From Eubacterium sp. (GTDB lineage: Bacteria > Bacillota > Clostridia > Lachnospirales > Lachnospiraceae), in assembly GCA_016280325.1 (NCBI GenBank), contig JAEEGM010000018.1, positions 1-49,310 of the forward strand: 49,310 nt of DNA, given 5' to 3'. Shown one piece after another: positions 9,318-16,324 of this stretch. Position 1 is the stretch's first letter. Every line of letters starts with the position of its first letter. Made by a program: the position numbers and the translations under genes. The notes beneath the pieces were generated by a model. It saw only the letters and a list, made by a program, of their open reading frames with translations, was not told where the DNA came from and searched no databases.

Positions 9318-10271
9318 ATGTTTGGGAATAAGGACATCCCGGTATACCTTTTTACCGGGTTTTTGGAGAGCGGGAAGACGACCTGCATCCGTGAGATCAT
9401 CGAGGAGGGAAACTTCTCGGATGGCAAGAGGACGCTGATGATCCTGACGGAGGAAGGCGAGGTTGAAATCGATGAGATGATGCTTCGCGCGCACAAGATC
9501 GATGTGATCACGGTGGAGAATGAAGAGGAGTTCACGGAGAACGTCTGCACGCATAATCAGAAAAAATACCGCGCAGACCGCGTAATCATTGAGGTTAACG
9601 GAATGTGGAATCTTGATTCAATTTATAACAAGGTTCTTCCGGAGAACTGGGTGGTCGTGCAGTGCTTTACTACGGTCAATGCGCAGACTTTTGATATGTA
9701 TGTGAACAATATGAAATCGATGATGATGCCACAGTTTCAGATGTCGGATATGGTGATCTTTAACCGCTGCACCAGTTCAATGGACAAGCCATCCATGCGG
9801 CGCGCGGTGAAGGGAATCAACCGTATGACGCAGGTGCTCTTTGAGTCTGAGGACGGAACGGTGGAGAATAATATCGAGGAAGAGCTTCCTTACGATGTCA
9901 ACGCGTCAGAGATCACGCTTGAGGACGATGATTTCGGGCTTTGGTACATCGATGTTACCGAGAATCCGGAGCGTTACGATGGAAAGACGATTACCTTCAA
10001 AGGACAGGTGTATCGGTCTGAGAACTTCCCGAGTGGTACATTTGTGCCTGCGAGGGCGGCGATGACCTGCTGTGCCGATGATATCCAGAAGATTGGGTTC
10101 CTCTGCCATGCCAAGGAGGCAGAGTCGCTTGCGATCGACTCCTGGGTAATGGTTTCGGTAAAGGTAAAGCCGGAATTCAACCCCGGCTATCAGATGATGT
10201 ACCCGGTGCTGTGGGCAGATAAGGTGGAGAGTGCCAAGCCGCCGGCCGAGGAAGTCGTCTATTTTTCTTGA
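9318..10271 (+). CDS. G3E-type GTPase fused to a C-terminal YcgQ/DUF1980-like domain
   Basis: 317 residues. The N-terminal part is G3E/CobW-like: Walker A loop GFLESGKTT at about residues 14-22, then VIIEVNGMW in the Walker B/G3 region. The CxCC metal motif of the family is absent and the G4 site reads FNRCT rather than NKxD. From about residue 210 the sequence changes to a separate domain (YDGKTITFKGQVYRSENFP, then FVPARAAMTCCADD). That domain resembles the C-terminal region of YcgQ/DUF1980 proteins, whose MTCC motif and partner permeases are linked to metal homeostasis. There is no signal peptide or membrane segment, so the YcgQ-like domain here is cytosolic. Placement directly after a His-rich G3E GTPase supports a joint metal-trafficking role (inference). 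Confidence 0.8.
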   Translation: MFGNKDIPVYLFTGFLESGKTTCIREIIEEGNFSDGKRTLMILTEEGEVEIDEMMLRAHKIDVITVENEEEFTENVCTHNQKKYRADRVIIEVNGMWNLDSIYNKVLPENWVVVQCFTTVNAQTFDMYVNNMKSMMMPQFQMSDMVIFNRCTSSMDKPSMRRAVKGINRMTQVLFESEDGTVENNIEEELPYDVNASEITLEDDDFGLWYIDVTENPERYDGKTITFKGQVYRSENFPSGTFVPARAAMTCCADDIQKIGFLCHAKEAESLAIDSWVMVSVKVKPEFNPGYQMMYPVLWADKVESAKPPAEEVVYFS

Positions 10272-10343
10272 CGTAGAGAAGATATTTCGCAATGGTACTA
10301 CTGTGATGCGCAGAGTCTGCCCGTATTCCTATAGAAGAAAGAG

Positions 10344-10421
10344 ATGAAAAATGAAGGCGACCGGCACTTCACATGTGCAATAAAAAACAAAAAACTTAGG
10401 AAGAGGAGAATGAAACGATGA
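10344..10421 (+). other. Possible 25-codon leader ORF overlapping the icd start; contains recurrent leader motif
   Basis: An ATG at 10344 opens a frame that begins MKNEGDRHFTCAI and ends at a TGA overlapping the icd ATG by four bases (10418-10421), the geometry of coupled genes. The core at 10361-10378 (CCGGCACTTCACATGTGC) can form a GCAC/GTGC hairpin and resembles elements in four other leaders of this window. I saw no convincing -35/-10 pair in 10272-10343. The tail is very basic, so this may be untranslated leader rather than a protein. Confidence 0.35.
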
Positions 10422-11623
10422 GTAAGATTCAGATGACAACACCTTTGGTGGAGATGGACGGCGATGAGATGACCAGAATTCTCTGGAAGATGATTAAGGA
10501 CGAATTGCTTGCGCCTTTCATTGAGTTGAAAACCGAGTATTACGATCTTGGACTTGAATATCGCAATGAGACCGATGATCAGGTCACGATCGACTCCGCG
10601 GAGGCGACAAAGAAATATGGTGTGGCGGTTAAGTGCGCAACGATCACTCCTAACGCTGCACGCGTTGAGGAGTACAACCTGAAAGAAATGTGGAAATCCC
10701 CGAACGGGACAATCCGTGCGATTTTGGACGGAACGGTCTTTCGGGCACCAATTCAGGTGAAAGGTATCGATCCTTGTGTAAAAAACTGGAAGAAACCTAT
10801 CACACTGGCTAGACACGCTTATGGTGATGTGTACAAAAACGTGGAAATCCGTGTGCCGGGAGCCGGCAAAGCGGAGCTCGTTTTCACCGGAACCGACGGT
10901 AAGGAAATCCGCCAGACCATACAGGAATTCGATGGTCCGGGCGTGATCCAGGGGGTTCATAACACCGATCGTTCGATATCGAGCTTTGCGAAATCGTGTT
11001 TCAACTATGCTTTGGACACAAAACAGGACCTCTGGTTCGCAACGAAAGATACGATCTCAAAGACGTATGATCATCGATTCAAGGACATTTTTGAAGAGAT
11101 TTATCAAAACGAGTATAAAGATAAATTCGAAGAAAACGGCCTTGAATATTTCTACACATTGATCGATGATGCAGTTGCGCGCGTGATGAAGACGGAAGGC
11201 GGGTTCATCTGGGCATGTAAGAATTATGACGGTGATGTCATGAGTGACATGGTGTCATCGGCTTGTGGATCGCTTGCGATGATGACTTCGGTCCTGGTTT
11301 CACCTTCAGGCGTATATGAGTATGAGGCAGCACATGGTACCGTGCAGCGTCATTACTACAAACATTTGAATGGAGAAGAGACATCGACAAACTCGGTTGC
11401 GACTATTTTTGCGTGGACAGGTGCCCTAAGAAAGCGGGGCGAGCTGGATGGCATTTCTGAATTGTGTAGTTTTGCTGATAAGTTGGAGAAGGCTACACTG
11501 TCTACGATCGAGTCCGGCAAGATGACCAAGGATCTGGCTCTGATCACGTCAATGCAGGATGTGACGGTACTGAATAGCGAAGGCTTTATTAAGGCGATCC
11601 GAGAGACACTGGAGGCCATGTAA
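10418..11623 (+). CDS. icd: Isocitrate dehydrogenase, NADP-dependent, eukaryote-like type
   Basis: 401 residues, the length of the homodimeric NADP-IDH subfamily shared by eukaryotes and some bacteria rather than the E. coli type. Diagnostic segments are [11 protein letters not shown] near the N-terminus, the substrate loop [17 protein letters not shown] (about residues 92-108), the metal-binding region [10 protein letters not shown] (about residues 269-278) and the NADP-site stretch [10 protein letters not shown]. It converts isocitrate to 2-oxoglutarate and CO2 with NADPH formation, supplying glutamate carbon and reductant. The ribosome binding site is GGAAGAGGAG, 9 nt before the ATG. The following acetyltransferase gene begins one base after the stop, so they form an operon. 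Confidence 0.96.
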   Translation: MSKIQMTTPLVEMDGDEMTRILWKMIKDELLAPFIELKTEYYDLGLEYRNETDDQVTIDSAEATKKYGVAVKCATITPNAARVEEYNLKEMWKSPNGTIRAILDGTVFRAPIQVKGIDPCVKNWKKPITLARHAYGDVYKNVEIRVPGAGKAELVFTGTDGKEIRQTIQEFDGPGVIQGVHNTDRSISSFAKSCFNYALDTKQDLWFATKDTISKTYDHRFKDIFEEIYQNEYKDKFEENGLEYFYTLIDDAVARVMKTEGGFIWACKNYDGDVMSDMVSSACGSLAMMTSVLVSPSGVYEYEAAHGTVQRHYYKHLNGEETSTNSVATIFAWTGALRKRGELDGISELCSFADKLEKATLSTIESGKMTKDLALITSMQDVTVLNSEGFIKAIRETLEAM

Positions 11624-11624
11624 G

Positions 11625-12092
11625 ATGCAGATTTGCAAGCTGAATTCCGGTCAGCTCAGGGATGCGCTGGAACTGATCTGGGAGGTTTTCAATGAATACG
11701 AGGCGCCGGATTATGAGGAAATGGGCGTGAAAACCTTTCAGCATTTCATCGAGTTTCATTCCATGAAAGAGAAGATGGAGAGTGGGGAGATGAAGTTCTG
11801 GGGTTGCTACCAGAACAGTTATCTGGTCGGTGTGATCGCAATCCGCCCCAAGCAGCACATCAGTCTTTTGTTTGTGAGGGGCCGGTTTCATCATCTGGGG
11901 ATCGCTTCGCGGCTGGTCCGCATCGCGATCGCGGCTATCCGGGATTCCGGGCCGGAGCTGCCTGCGGTAACCGTGAATTCGTCACCGTACGCAGTTGGGT
12001 TTTACAAGGCGGTGGGATTTGAACCGTTACAGGAGGAACAGAAAAAGGACGGGATTCGCTACACGCCGATGCGTCGTGGCCTGGATCTCTGA
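11625..12092 (+). CDS. GNAT-family N-acetyltransferase
   Basis: 155 residues, one GNAT domain. The acetyl-CoA pyrophosphate loop is recognisable as VRGRFHHLGIASRLVR (R/Q-x-x-G-x-G/A pattern, about residues 85-100), followed by the usual late strand VTVNSSPYAVGFYKAVGF. The substrate cannot be deduced. It starts one base after the icd stop and is therefore co-transcribed, while a class B sortase gene follows after about 50 nt. There is no signal peptide; it should be cytosolic. Confidence 0.85.
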   Translation: MQICKLNSGQLRDALELIWEVFNEYEAPDYEEMGVKTFQHFIEFHSMKEKMESGEMKFWGCYQNSYLVGVIAIRPKQHISLLFVRGRFHHLGIASRLVRIAIAAIRDSGPELPAVTVNSSPYAVGFYKAVGFEPLQEEQKKDGIRYTPMRRGLDL

Positions 12093-12142
12093 TCCGAGTT
12101 TGGGGCCGGATAATATGTCCGGAGATGTGGAGAGAGTTTCGT

Positions 12143-12943
12143 ATGAAAAAAATTGTGCTGAATATACTGATTGTCGTGTTTGCGCTCGTTTTTATCGGAT
12201 GTGGTTGGTATCTGTTTAGTTACTATTGGAATGCTAAGCAGGCCGGTGACGAGATGGAGGCGCTCGGACAACTCGTCGAAGAGACGGAAGCGGAGCCGGA
12301 CGATGCGCCGGATGTAGCGGAAGAGATCGAGATTGAGGCACCTTCCGGTGAAAAGAAGAAGATCCTGAAGAAGTATAAGAAATTATATAAGAAGAATAAG
12401 GATGTCATCGGCTGGGTGAAGGTCGACGATACGCCGATCAACTATCCGGTGATGTTTACGCCGAAGGAGAACGAGTATTATCTTCACCGAAACTTTGATA
12501 AGAAGGATGATATCAACGGTATGCCGTTTTTGGACGCGGTGTGCGATCCGGACAACCCGTTTGACAACCTGATGATCTACGGGCATCATATGAAGAGCGG
12601 GATGATGTTCGCTCATCTGTTGGACTTCGAGGATGTTTCTTTCTATAAGAAGCATAAGGTGATCCATTTTGATACGCTTTATGAAAAGCACGATTATGAG
12701 ATCGTGGCGGCATTTCGCTCGCAGGTGTACAAGGAGGACCAGAAAGTATTCAAGTATTATGATTATCTGGGGAACCTCTCGGAGGAACGCTTCAACGAGT
12801 ATGTGAAAAATATCAAGAAAATGTCCGCCTATGATACCGGCGTGCAGCCGAAGTATGGGGATCAGTTGTTGTCGATGGCGACCTGCGCGTACCATGTGGA
12901 TGAGGGACGTTTCGTTGTGGTAGCGAGAAAAATATCGAAATGA
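12143..12943 (+). CDS. Class B sortase
   Basis: 266 residues from the ATG at 12143, which has TGGAGAG upstream at 12128-12134; a start six codons earlier is possible but has no better site. A short basic N-terminus and one membrane helix (KIVLNILIVVFALVFIGCGWYL) make it a type II membrane protein with the catalytic domain outside. An acidic and then lysine-rich stalk precedes the class B fold (VIGWVKVDDTPINYPVM). The catalytic residues are visible: His in IYGHHM, Cys in MATCAYH and Arg in EGRFVVVAR. It would covalently anchor surface proteins to peptidoglycan. Whether it acts on the TPQTGD protein at the window start is not shown. It is the last gene before a strong terminator. Confidence 0.93.
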   Translation: MKKIVLNILIVVFALVFIGCGWYLFSYYWNAKQAGDEMEALGQLVEETEAEPDDAPDVAEEIEIEAPSGEKKKILKKYKKLYKKNKDVIGWVKVDDTPINYPVMFTPKENEYYLHRNFDKKDDINGMPFLDAVCDPDNPFDNLMIYGHHMKSGMMFAHLLDFEDVSFYKKHKVIHFDTLYEKHDYEIVAAFRSQVYKEDQKVFKYYDYLGNLSEERFNEYVKNIKKMSAYDTGVQPKYGDQLLSMATCAYHVDEGRFVVVARKISK

Positions 12944-13025
12944 CGGCATTTTTGAAATGAATCGTGTTTTTAAAGAATCGTGCTTATATCTCTGAAGAAT
13001 TGAATGAAATAAAGGATACGGACAG

Positions 13026-13054
13026 AACTCCTCGCAGAAACGCGGGGAGTTTTT
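13026..13054 (+). terminator. Rho-independent terminator after the sortase gene
   Basis: AACTCCTCGC (13026-13035) pairs with GCGGGGAGTT (13042-13051), one G-T pair, with loop agaaac and a following T run. It ends the icd-GNAT-sortase unit. Confidence 0.85.
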
Positions 13055-13056
13055 AC

Positions 13057-13085
13057 TTGACATTAATCTAAACAGAGTATATCAT
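13057..13085 (+). promoter_or_regulatory. Promoter for the Rrf2 regulator gene
   Basis: TTGACA at 13057-13062, 17-nt spacer, TATCAT at 13080-13085. Transcription would begin near 13092, giving a leader of about 100 nt before the Rrf2 start codon. Confidence 0.75.
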
Positions 13086-13125
13086 ATATGAATGGTAGGA
13101 AATAGGCCAAGGGAATAGAGGTAGT

Positions 13126-13170
13126 ATGAAAAATATGCGTTTGTGCCGATTTTTCACATGCACCTTGTGA
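13126..13170 (+). other. Leader ORF/hairpin (MKNMRLCRFFTCTL) in the 5' UTR of the Rrf2 gene
   Basis: ATG 13126 to TGA 13170 encodes 14 residues with two cysteines and a weak AGAGG upstream. In the RNA, TGAAAAAT (13127-13134) can pair with ATTTTTCA (13149-13156), or GTGC (13143-13146) with GCAC (13160-13163); TCACA-N7-TGTGA (13154-13170) is a third alternative. The mutually exclusive pairings and cysteine codons ahead of a cysteine-regulator gene would suit attenuation, but related motifs occur before unrelated genes here. Confidence 0.45.
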
Positions 13171-13191
13171 CGGAATGGAGGATTGCATAAT

Positions 13192-13626
13192 ATGAAAATA
13201 TCTACGAAAGGGCGGTATGCGCTGCGACTGATGATGGAGCTTGCACTCAGTGATCAGGATCGTCCGGTGCGGATCCGTGAGATCGCGGAGAAGCAGACAA
13301 TCTCGGACAAATACCTGGAGCAGATCATCTCTGTACTGAATAAGGCGGGGTTTGTGCGAAGCATTCGCGGACCGCAAGGCGGATATCTGTTGACGAGAAA
13401 GCCTATCGAGTATACGGCCGGTGATATCCTGCGGTTAACGGAGGGGAGTCTGGCGCCGGTGGACTGTGTTGACGGAAGCCTTTACGACTGTCCGAGGGTT
13501 GAGAAGTGCGCAACCAGTATCCTGTGGAAGAGAATGAATGATGCCATCAATGACGTAGTGGACAGCATTACCCTTGAGGATCTGGCGAATTGGCAGATCA
13601 CTAAAAACGGAGATTATTGTATATGA
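13192..13626 (+). CDS. Rrf2-family transcriptional regulator, CymR/IscR-like
   Basis: 144 residues from the ATG at 13192, with GGAGGA at 13177-13182; an upstream TTG in frame is less likely. The N-terminal winged helix-turn-helix is the Rrf2 type (MKISTKGRYALRLMMELAL, then QTISDKYLEQII and IRGPQGGYLL). The C-terminal part has three cysteines (VDCVDGSLYDCPRVEKC), the spacing seen in Rrf2 proteins that either bind an Fe-S cluster or, as in CymR, respond to cysteine status with a partner. Position directly upstream of O-acetylhomoserine sulfhydrylase and cysteine synthase, with CymR known to complex with CysK in Bacillus and Staphylococcus, makes a cysteine-metabolism repressor the best reading. 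Fe-S ligation cannot be excluded. Confidence 0.88.
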   Translation: MKISTKGRYALRLMMELALSDQDRPVRIREIAEKQTISDKYLEQIISVLNKAGFVRSIRGPQGGYLLTRKPIEYTAGDILRLTEGSLAPVDCVDGSLYDCPRVEKCATSILWKRMNDAINDVVDSITLEDLANWQITKNGDYCI

Positions 13627-13704
13627 TTTGTATATGATCTCTTGCGATAAGTAAAACTTATAACCGGGGATAAATAAAACGGATAATGAATTGCTGAAAA
13701 CCTC

Positions 13705-13733
13705 TTGACATTATCCTTTGTGTAGTGTATTAT
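13705..13733 (+). promoter_or_regulatory. Promoter of the sulfhydrylase-cysK unit
   Basis: TTGACA at 13705-13710, 17-nt spacer, TATTAT at 13728-13733. It lies in the 187-nt gap between the Rrf2 regulator and the sulfhydrylase gene. Confidence 0.8.
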
Positions 13734-13748
13734 AGGCGCATGGTCACT

Positions 13749-13773
13749 AATTCATACCAAAACAGTATGAATT
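13749..13773 (+). promoter_or_regulatory. Perfect inverted repeat, candidate Rrf2/CymR-type operator
   Basis: AATTCATAC (13749-13757) and GTATGAATT (13765-13773) form a perfect 9-bp inverted repeat with a 7-nt spacer. It lies about 10 nt past the expected transcription start, where a bound repressor would block transcription. The adjacent Rrf2 protein is the natural candidate ligand (inference). Confidence 0.65.
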
Positions 13774-13813
13774 GTAGGAATAAAAATACGAGCACACAAG
13801 GAGGATGAGAGTA

Positions 13814-15121
13814 ATGAGCAAGAAAGAGTACAAGGACAGAAATTTAAGATTTGAAACACTTCAGTTACATGTAGGACAGGAAGAGGCAGATCCGGTTACG
13901 GATTCCAGAGCGGTTCCGATCTATCAGACATCGTCTTATGTTTTCCGCAACAGTGATCATGCGGAAGCGCGTTTCGGTCTGGCAGATGCCGGAAACATCT
14001 ACGGACGTCTGACCAACCCGACACAGGATGTGTTCGAGCGTCGTATCGCGGCACTTGAGGGTGGTGTGGCAGCACTGGGACTTGCCAGTGGAGCAGCAGC
14101 GATCAGCTACACAATCCAGACACTCGGCGAGGGTGGCGGTCATATCGTATCGGCTTCCAATATCTATGGTGGCACTTACAACCTTCTCGAGCACACGCTT
14201 CCGAACTACGGTATCGAGACGACATTCGTTGAGGCTGATGATCTGGAAGGATTTGAGAAGGCGATCCGCCCGGAGACGAAGGGTATTTTTATCGAGACGC
14301 TCGGCAATCCGAAGTCGGATGTGGTGGATATTGAGGCAATCGCGAATATCGCGCATAAGCACGGACTTCCGCTTGTGATCGACAACACATTTGGAACACC
14401 GTACCTGGTTCGTCCGATCGAGTTCGGTGCGGATATCGTTGTTCACAGTGCAACCAAGTTTATCGGTGGTCATGGAACGACTATCGGTGGTGTGATCATC
14501 GACAGTGGAAAGTTTGACTGGGCAGCAAGCGGACGTTTTGATTCTCTGACGAAGCCGAACCCGAGTTATCATGGAATCAGCTTTACAGAGGCTGTCGGAC
14601 CGGCTGCTTTTGTCACCAAGATCCGTGCGATCTTGTTGAGAGATACGGGTGCGACCATGTCACCGGTTTCCGCGTTTATCTTCCTTCAGGGACTTGAGAC
14701 ACTGTCACTTCGCGTTGAGCGTCATGCTGAGAACGCACTGAAGGTTGTGGAGTATCTGAACAATCATCCGCAGGTTGAGGCGGTACATCATCCGTCGGTA
14801 TCGAAGGACCCGAAGGAGCAGGAACTGTACAAGAAGTATTTCCCGAACGGCGGCGGTTCTATTTTTACCTTTGAGATCAAGGGTGATGAGAGAAAGGCGC
14901 GCGACTTTATCGACAACCTGGAGATCTTCTCCCTGCTTGCTAACGTTGCTGACGTGAAGTCTCTGGTTATCCATCCGGCCAGCACCACACATTCTCAGAT
15001 GAGCGATGAGGAGTTGGAATCGGTAGGTATCCGCAGAAATACAATTCGTCTTTCGATCGGAACCGAGCACATCGATGATATTATCGAGGACCTTGAGGAA
15101 GCATTCAAGGCGGTAGGTTGA
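13814..15121 (+). CDS. metY: O-acetylhomoserine sulfhydrylase (PLP-dependent)
   Basis: 435 residues from the ATG at 13814. AAGGAGG at 13798-13804 sits 9 nt before it, whereas the earlier ATG at 13805 touches the ribosome binding site. It belongs to the Cys/Met metabolism PLP family. Typical segments are YGRLTNPTQDVFERRIAALEGG, the substrate region SNIYGGTYNLL, VIDNTFGTPYLVRP and the PLP-lysine motif HSATKFIGGHGTT. It makes homocysteine from O-acetylhomoserine and sulfide, or cysteine from O-acetylserine. The length and the GGHG after the lysine favour the sulfhydrylase over cystathionine gamma-synthase. It is co-oriented with cysK 86 nt downstream, so the pair forms a sulfide assimilation unit under the upstream palindrome. 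Confidence 0.93.
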   Translation: MSKKEYKDRNLRFETLQLHVGQEEADPVTDSRAVPIYQTSSYVFRNSDHAEARFGLADAGNIYGRLTNPTQDVFERRIAALEGGVAALGLASGAAAISYTIQTLGEGGGHIVSASNIYGGTYNLLEHTLPNYGIETTFVEADDLEGFEKAIRPETKGIFIETLGNPKSDVVDIEAIANIAHKHGLPLVIDNTFGTPYLVRPIEFGADIVVHSATKFIGGHGTTIGGVIIDSGKFDWAASGRFDSLTKPNPSYHGISFTEAVGPAAFVTKIRAILLRDTGATMSPVSAFIFLQGLETLSLRVERHAENALKVVEYLNNHPQVEAVHHPSVSKDPKEQELYKKYFPNGGGSIFTFEIKGDERKARDFIDNLEIFSLLANVADVKSLVIHPASTTHSQMSDEELESVGIRRNTIRLSIGTEHIDDIIEDLEEAFKAVG

Positions 15122-15143
15122 TAAACAGAACGTAAATTGCGCA

Positions 15144-15170
15144 GCAACCGGAGGTGGTTCCTTCGGTTGC
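15144..15170 (+). other. Intercistronic hairpin between metY and cysK
   Basis: GCAACCGGAGG (15144-15154) pairs with CCTTCGGTTGC (15160-15170) around a 5-nt loop, one G-T pair. No T run follows, so it is not a standard terminator. It may protect or process the mRNA and set different levels of the two genes. Confidence 0.6.
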
Positions 15171-15207
15171 GTCCGCGCGTAAAATCTATTTCCAGGAGGG
15201 AACACAT

Positions 15208-16134
15208 ATGGCTATCTACAAAAGCATTACCGATCTGGTGGGAAACACGCCGGCATTGGAACTGACAAACTACGAAAAGAAAAACGGTCTGGAGGCGACA
15301 ATCATCGCCAAGCTCGAGGCGTTCAATCCGGCCGGCAGTGTCAAGGATCGTATCGCGAAGAAAATTCTCCTCGATGCGTATGAGAGTGGGAAGATAAACA
15401 AAGACTCTGTGATCATCGAGCCGACAAGTGGAAATACGGGAATCGGTCTTTCTGCAATCGCTGCCGCGCTTGGTATCCGCATCATCATCACGATGCCGGA
15501 GACGATGAGTGTTGAGAGACGTAACATGATGAAGGCCTATGGTGCCGAGTTGGTTCTGACAGACGGCGCGCAGGGAATGAAGGGCGCTATCGCCAAGGCT
15601 GAAGAGCTTGCCAAGGAGCTTCCGGGCGGATTTATCCCGGGACAGTTCGTGAATCCGCTGAATCCGCAGGCACATCTGGAGACAACCGGTCCGGAGATCT
15701 GGGAGCAGACCGATGGAAAGGTTGATATCTTTGTTGCCGGTGTCGGAACAGGCGGTACGCTTTCCGGAGTTGGTAAGTATCTGAAGGATAAGAAACCGGA
15801 TGTTCAGGTGATCGCTGTTGAGCCGGCGTCATCACCGGTTCTTTCGAAGGGAGAAAGTGGAGCTCATAAAATACAGGGTATCGGTGCCGGATTCGTTCCG
15901 GATACGCTTGATACGGATATCTACGACGAAATCATCACGGTCGAGAATGATGACGCGTTCGCGACCGGTGGTGAGGTGGTCAAGACAGACGGTGTTTTCA
16001 CCGGCATTTCGGCAGGAGCGGCTCTGTGGGCTGCTACCCAGGTGGCGAAGAGACCGGAAAACAAAGGGAAGAACATCGTTGTGATCTTCCCGGATACGGG
16101 AGACCGTTATCTGTCTACTCCGCTGTTTGAGTGA
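15208..16134 (+). CDS. cysK: Cysteine synthase (O-acetylserine sulfhydrylase)
   Basis: 308 residues from the ATG at 15208, which has AGGAGG at 15194-15199; in-frame upstream codons lack a site and would overlap the hairpin. This is a fold-type II PLP enzyme. The PLP lysine lies in [13 protein letters not shown], the substrate loop is PTSGNTGIG, and the phosphate-binding glycine loop is [15 protein letters not shown]. It forms cysteine from O-acetylserine and sulfide. In Firmicutes CysK is also the cysteine-signal partner of CymR, in keeping with the Rrf2 gene two positions upstream. A strong terminator follows. Confidence 0.96.
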   Translation: MAIYKSITDLVGNTPALELTNYEKKNGLEATIIAKLEAFNPAGSVKDRIAKKILLDAYESGKINKDSVIIEPTSGNTGIGLSAIAAALGIRIIITMPETMSVERRNMMKAYGAELVLTDGAQGMKGAIAKAEELAKELPGGFIPGQFVNPLNPQAHLETTGPEIWEQTDGKVDIFVAGVGTGGTLSGVGKYLKDKKPDVQVIAVEPASSPVLSKGESGAHKIQGIGAGFVPDTLDTDIYDEIITVENDDAFATGGEVVKTDGVFTGISAGAALWAATQVAKRPENKGKNIVVIFPDTGDRYLSTPLFE

Positions 16135-16195
16135 TTCGTTGTCTGATAAAGAGAAATAAAGAGATGTGAGAGATAAGAGAGTAAGAAACGAGATG

Positions 16196-16229
16196 GGTGC
16201 CTGCATGCGAGGTTTGCAGGCACCTTTTT
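16196..16229 (+). terminator. Rho-independent terminator after cysK
   Basis: GGTGCCTGC (16196-16204) pairs perfectly with GCAGGCACC (16216-16224) and is followed by TTTTT. Confidence 0.9.
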
Positions 16230-16251
16230 GTGTTGTTTTTTTAGGTTCCCC

Positions 16252-16280
16252 TTGCGGATATTCTACAAACGTGTTATAAT
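16252..16280 (+). promoter_or_regulatory. Promoter of the GH27-like glycosidase
   Basis: TTGCGG at 16252-16257, 17-nt spacer, perfect TATAAT at 16275-16280, 44 nt upstream of the start codon. Confidence 0.75.
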
Positions 16281-16324
16281 GAGAACATCTTTCGGGATAT
16301 TTTTCAAAAAGGAGGAATGATGAG

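Noticed and set aside
10268-10300. TTGACG at the end of the second GTPase gene as a promoter for icd
   Set aside because: No acceptable -10 box lies 16-19 nt downstream, so I do not call a promoter.
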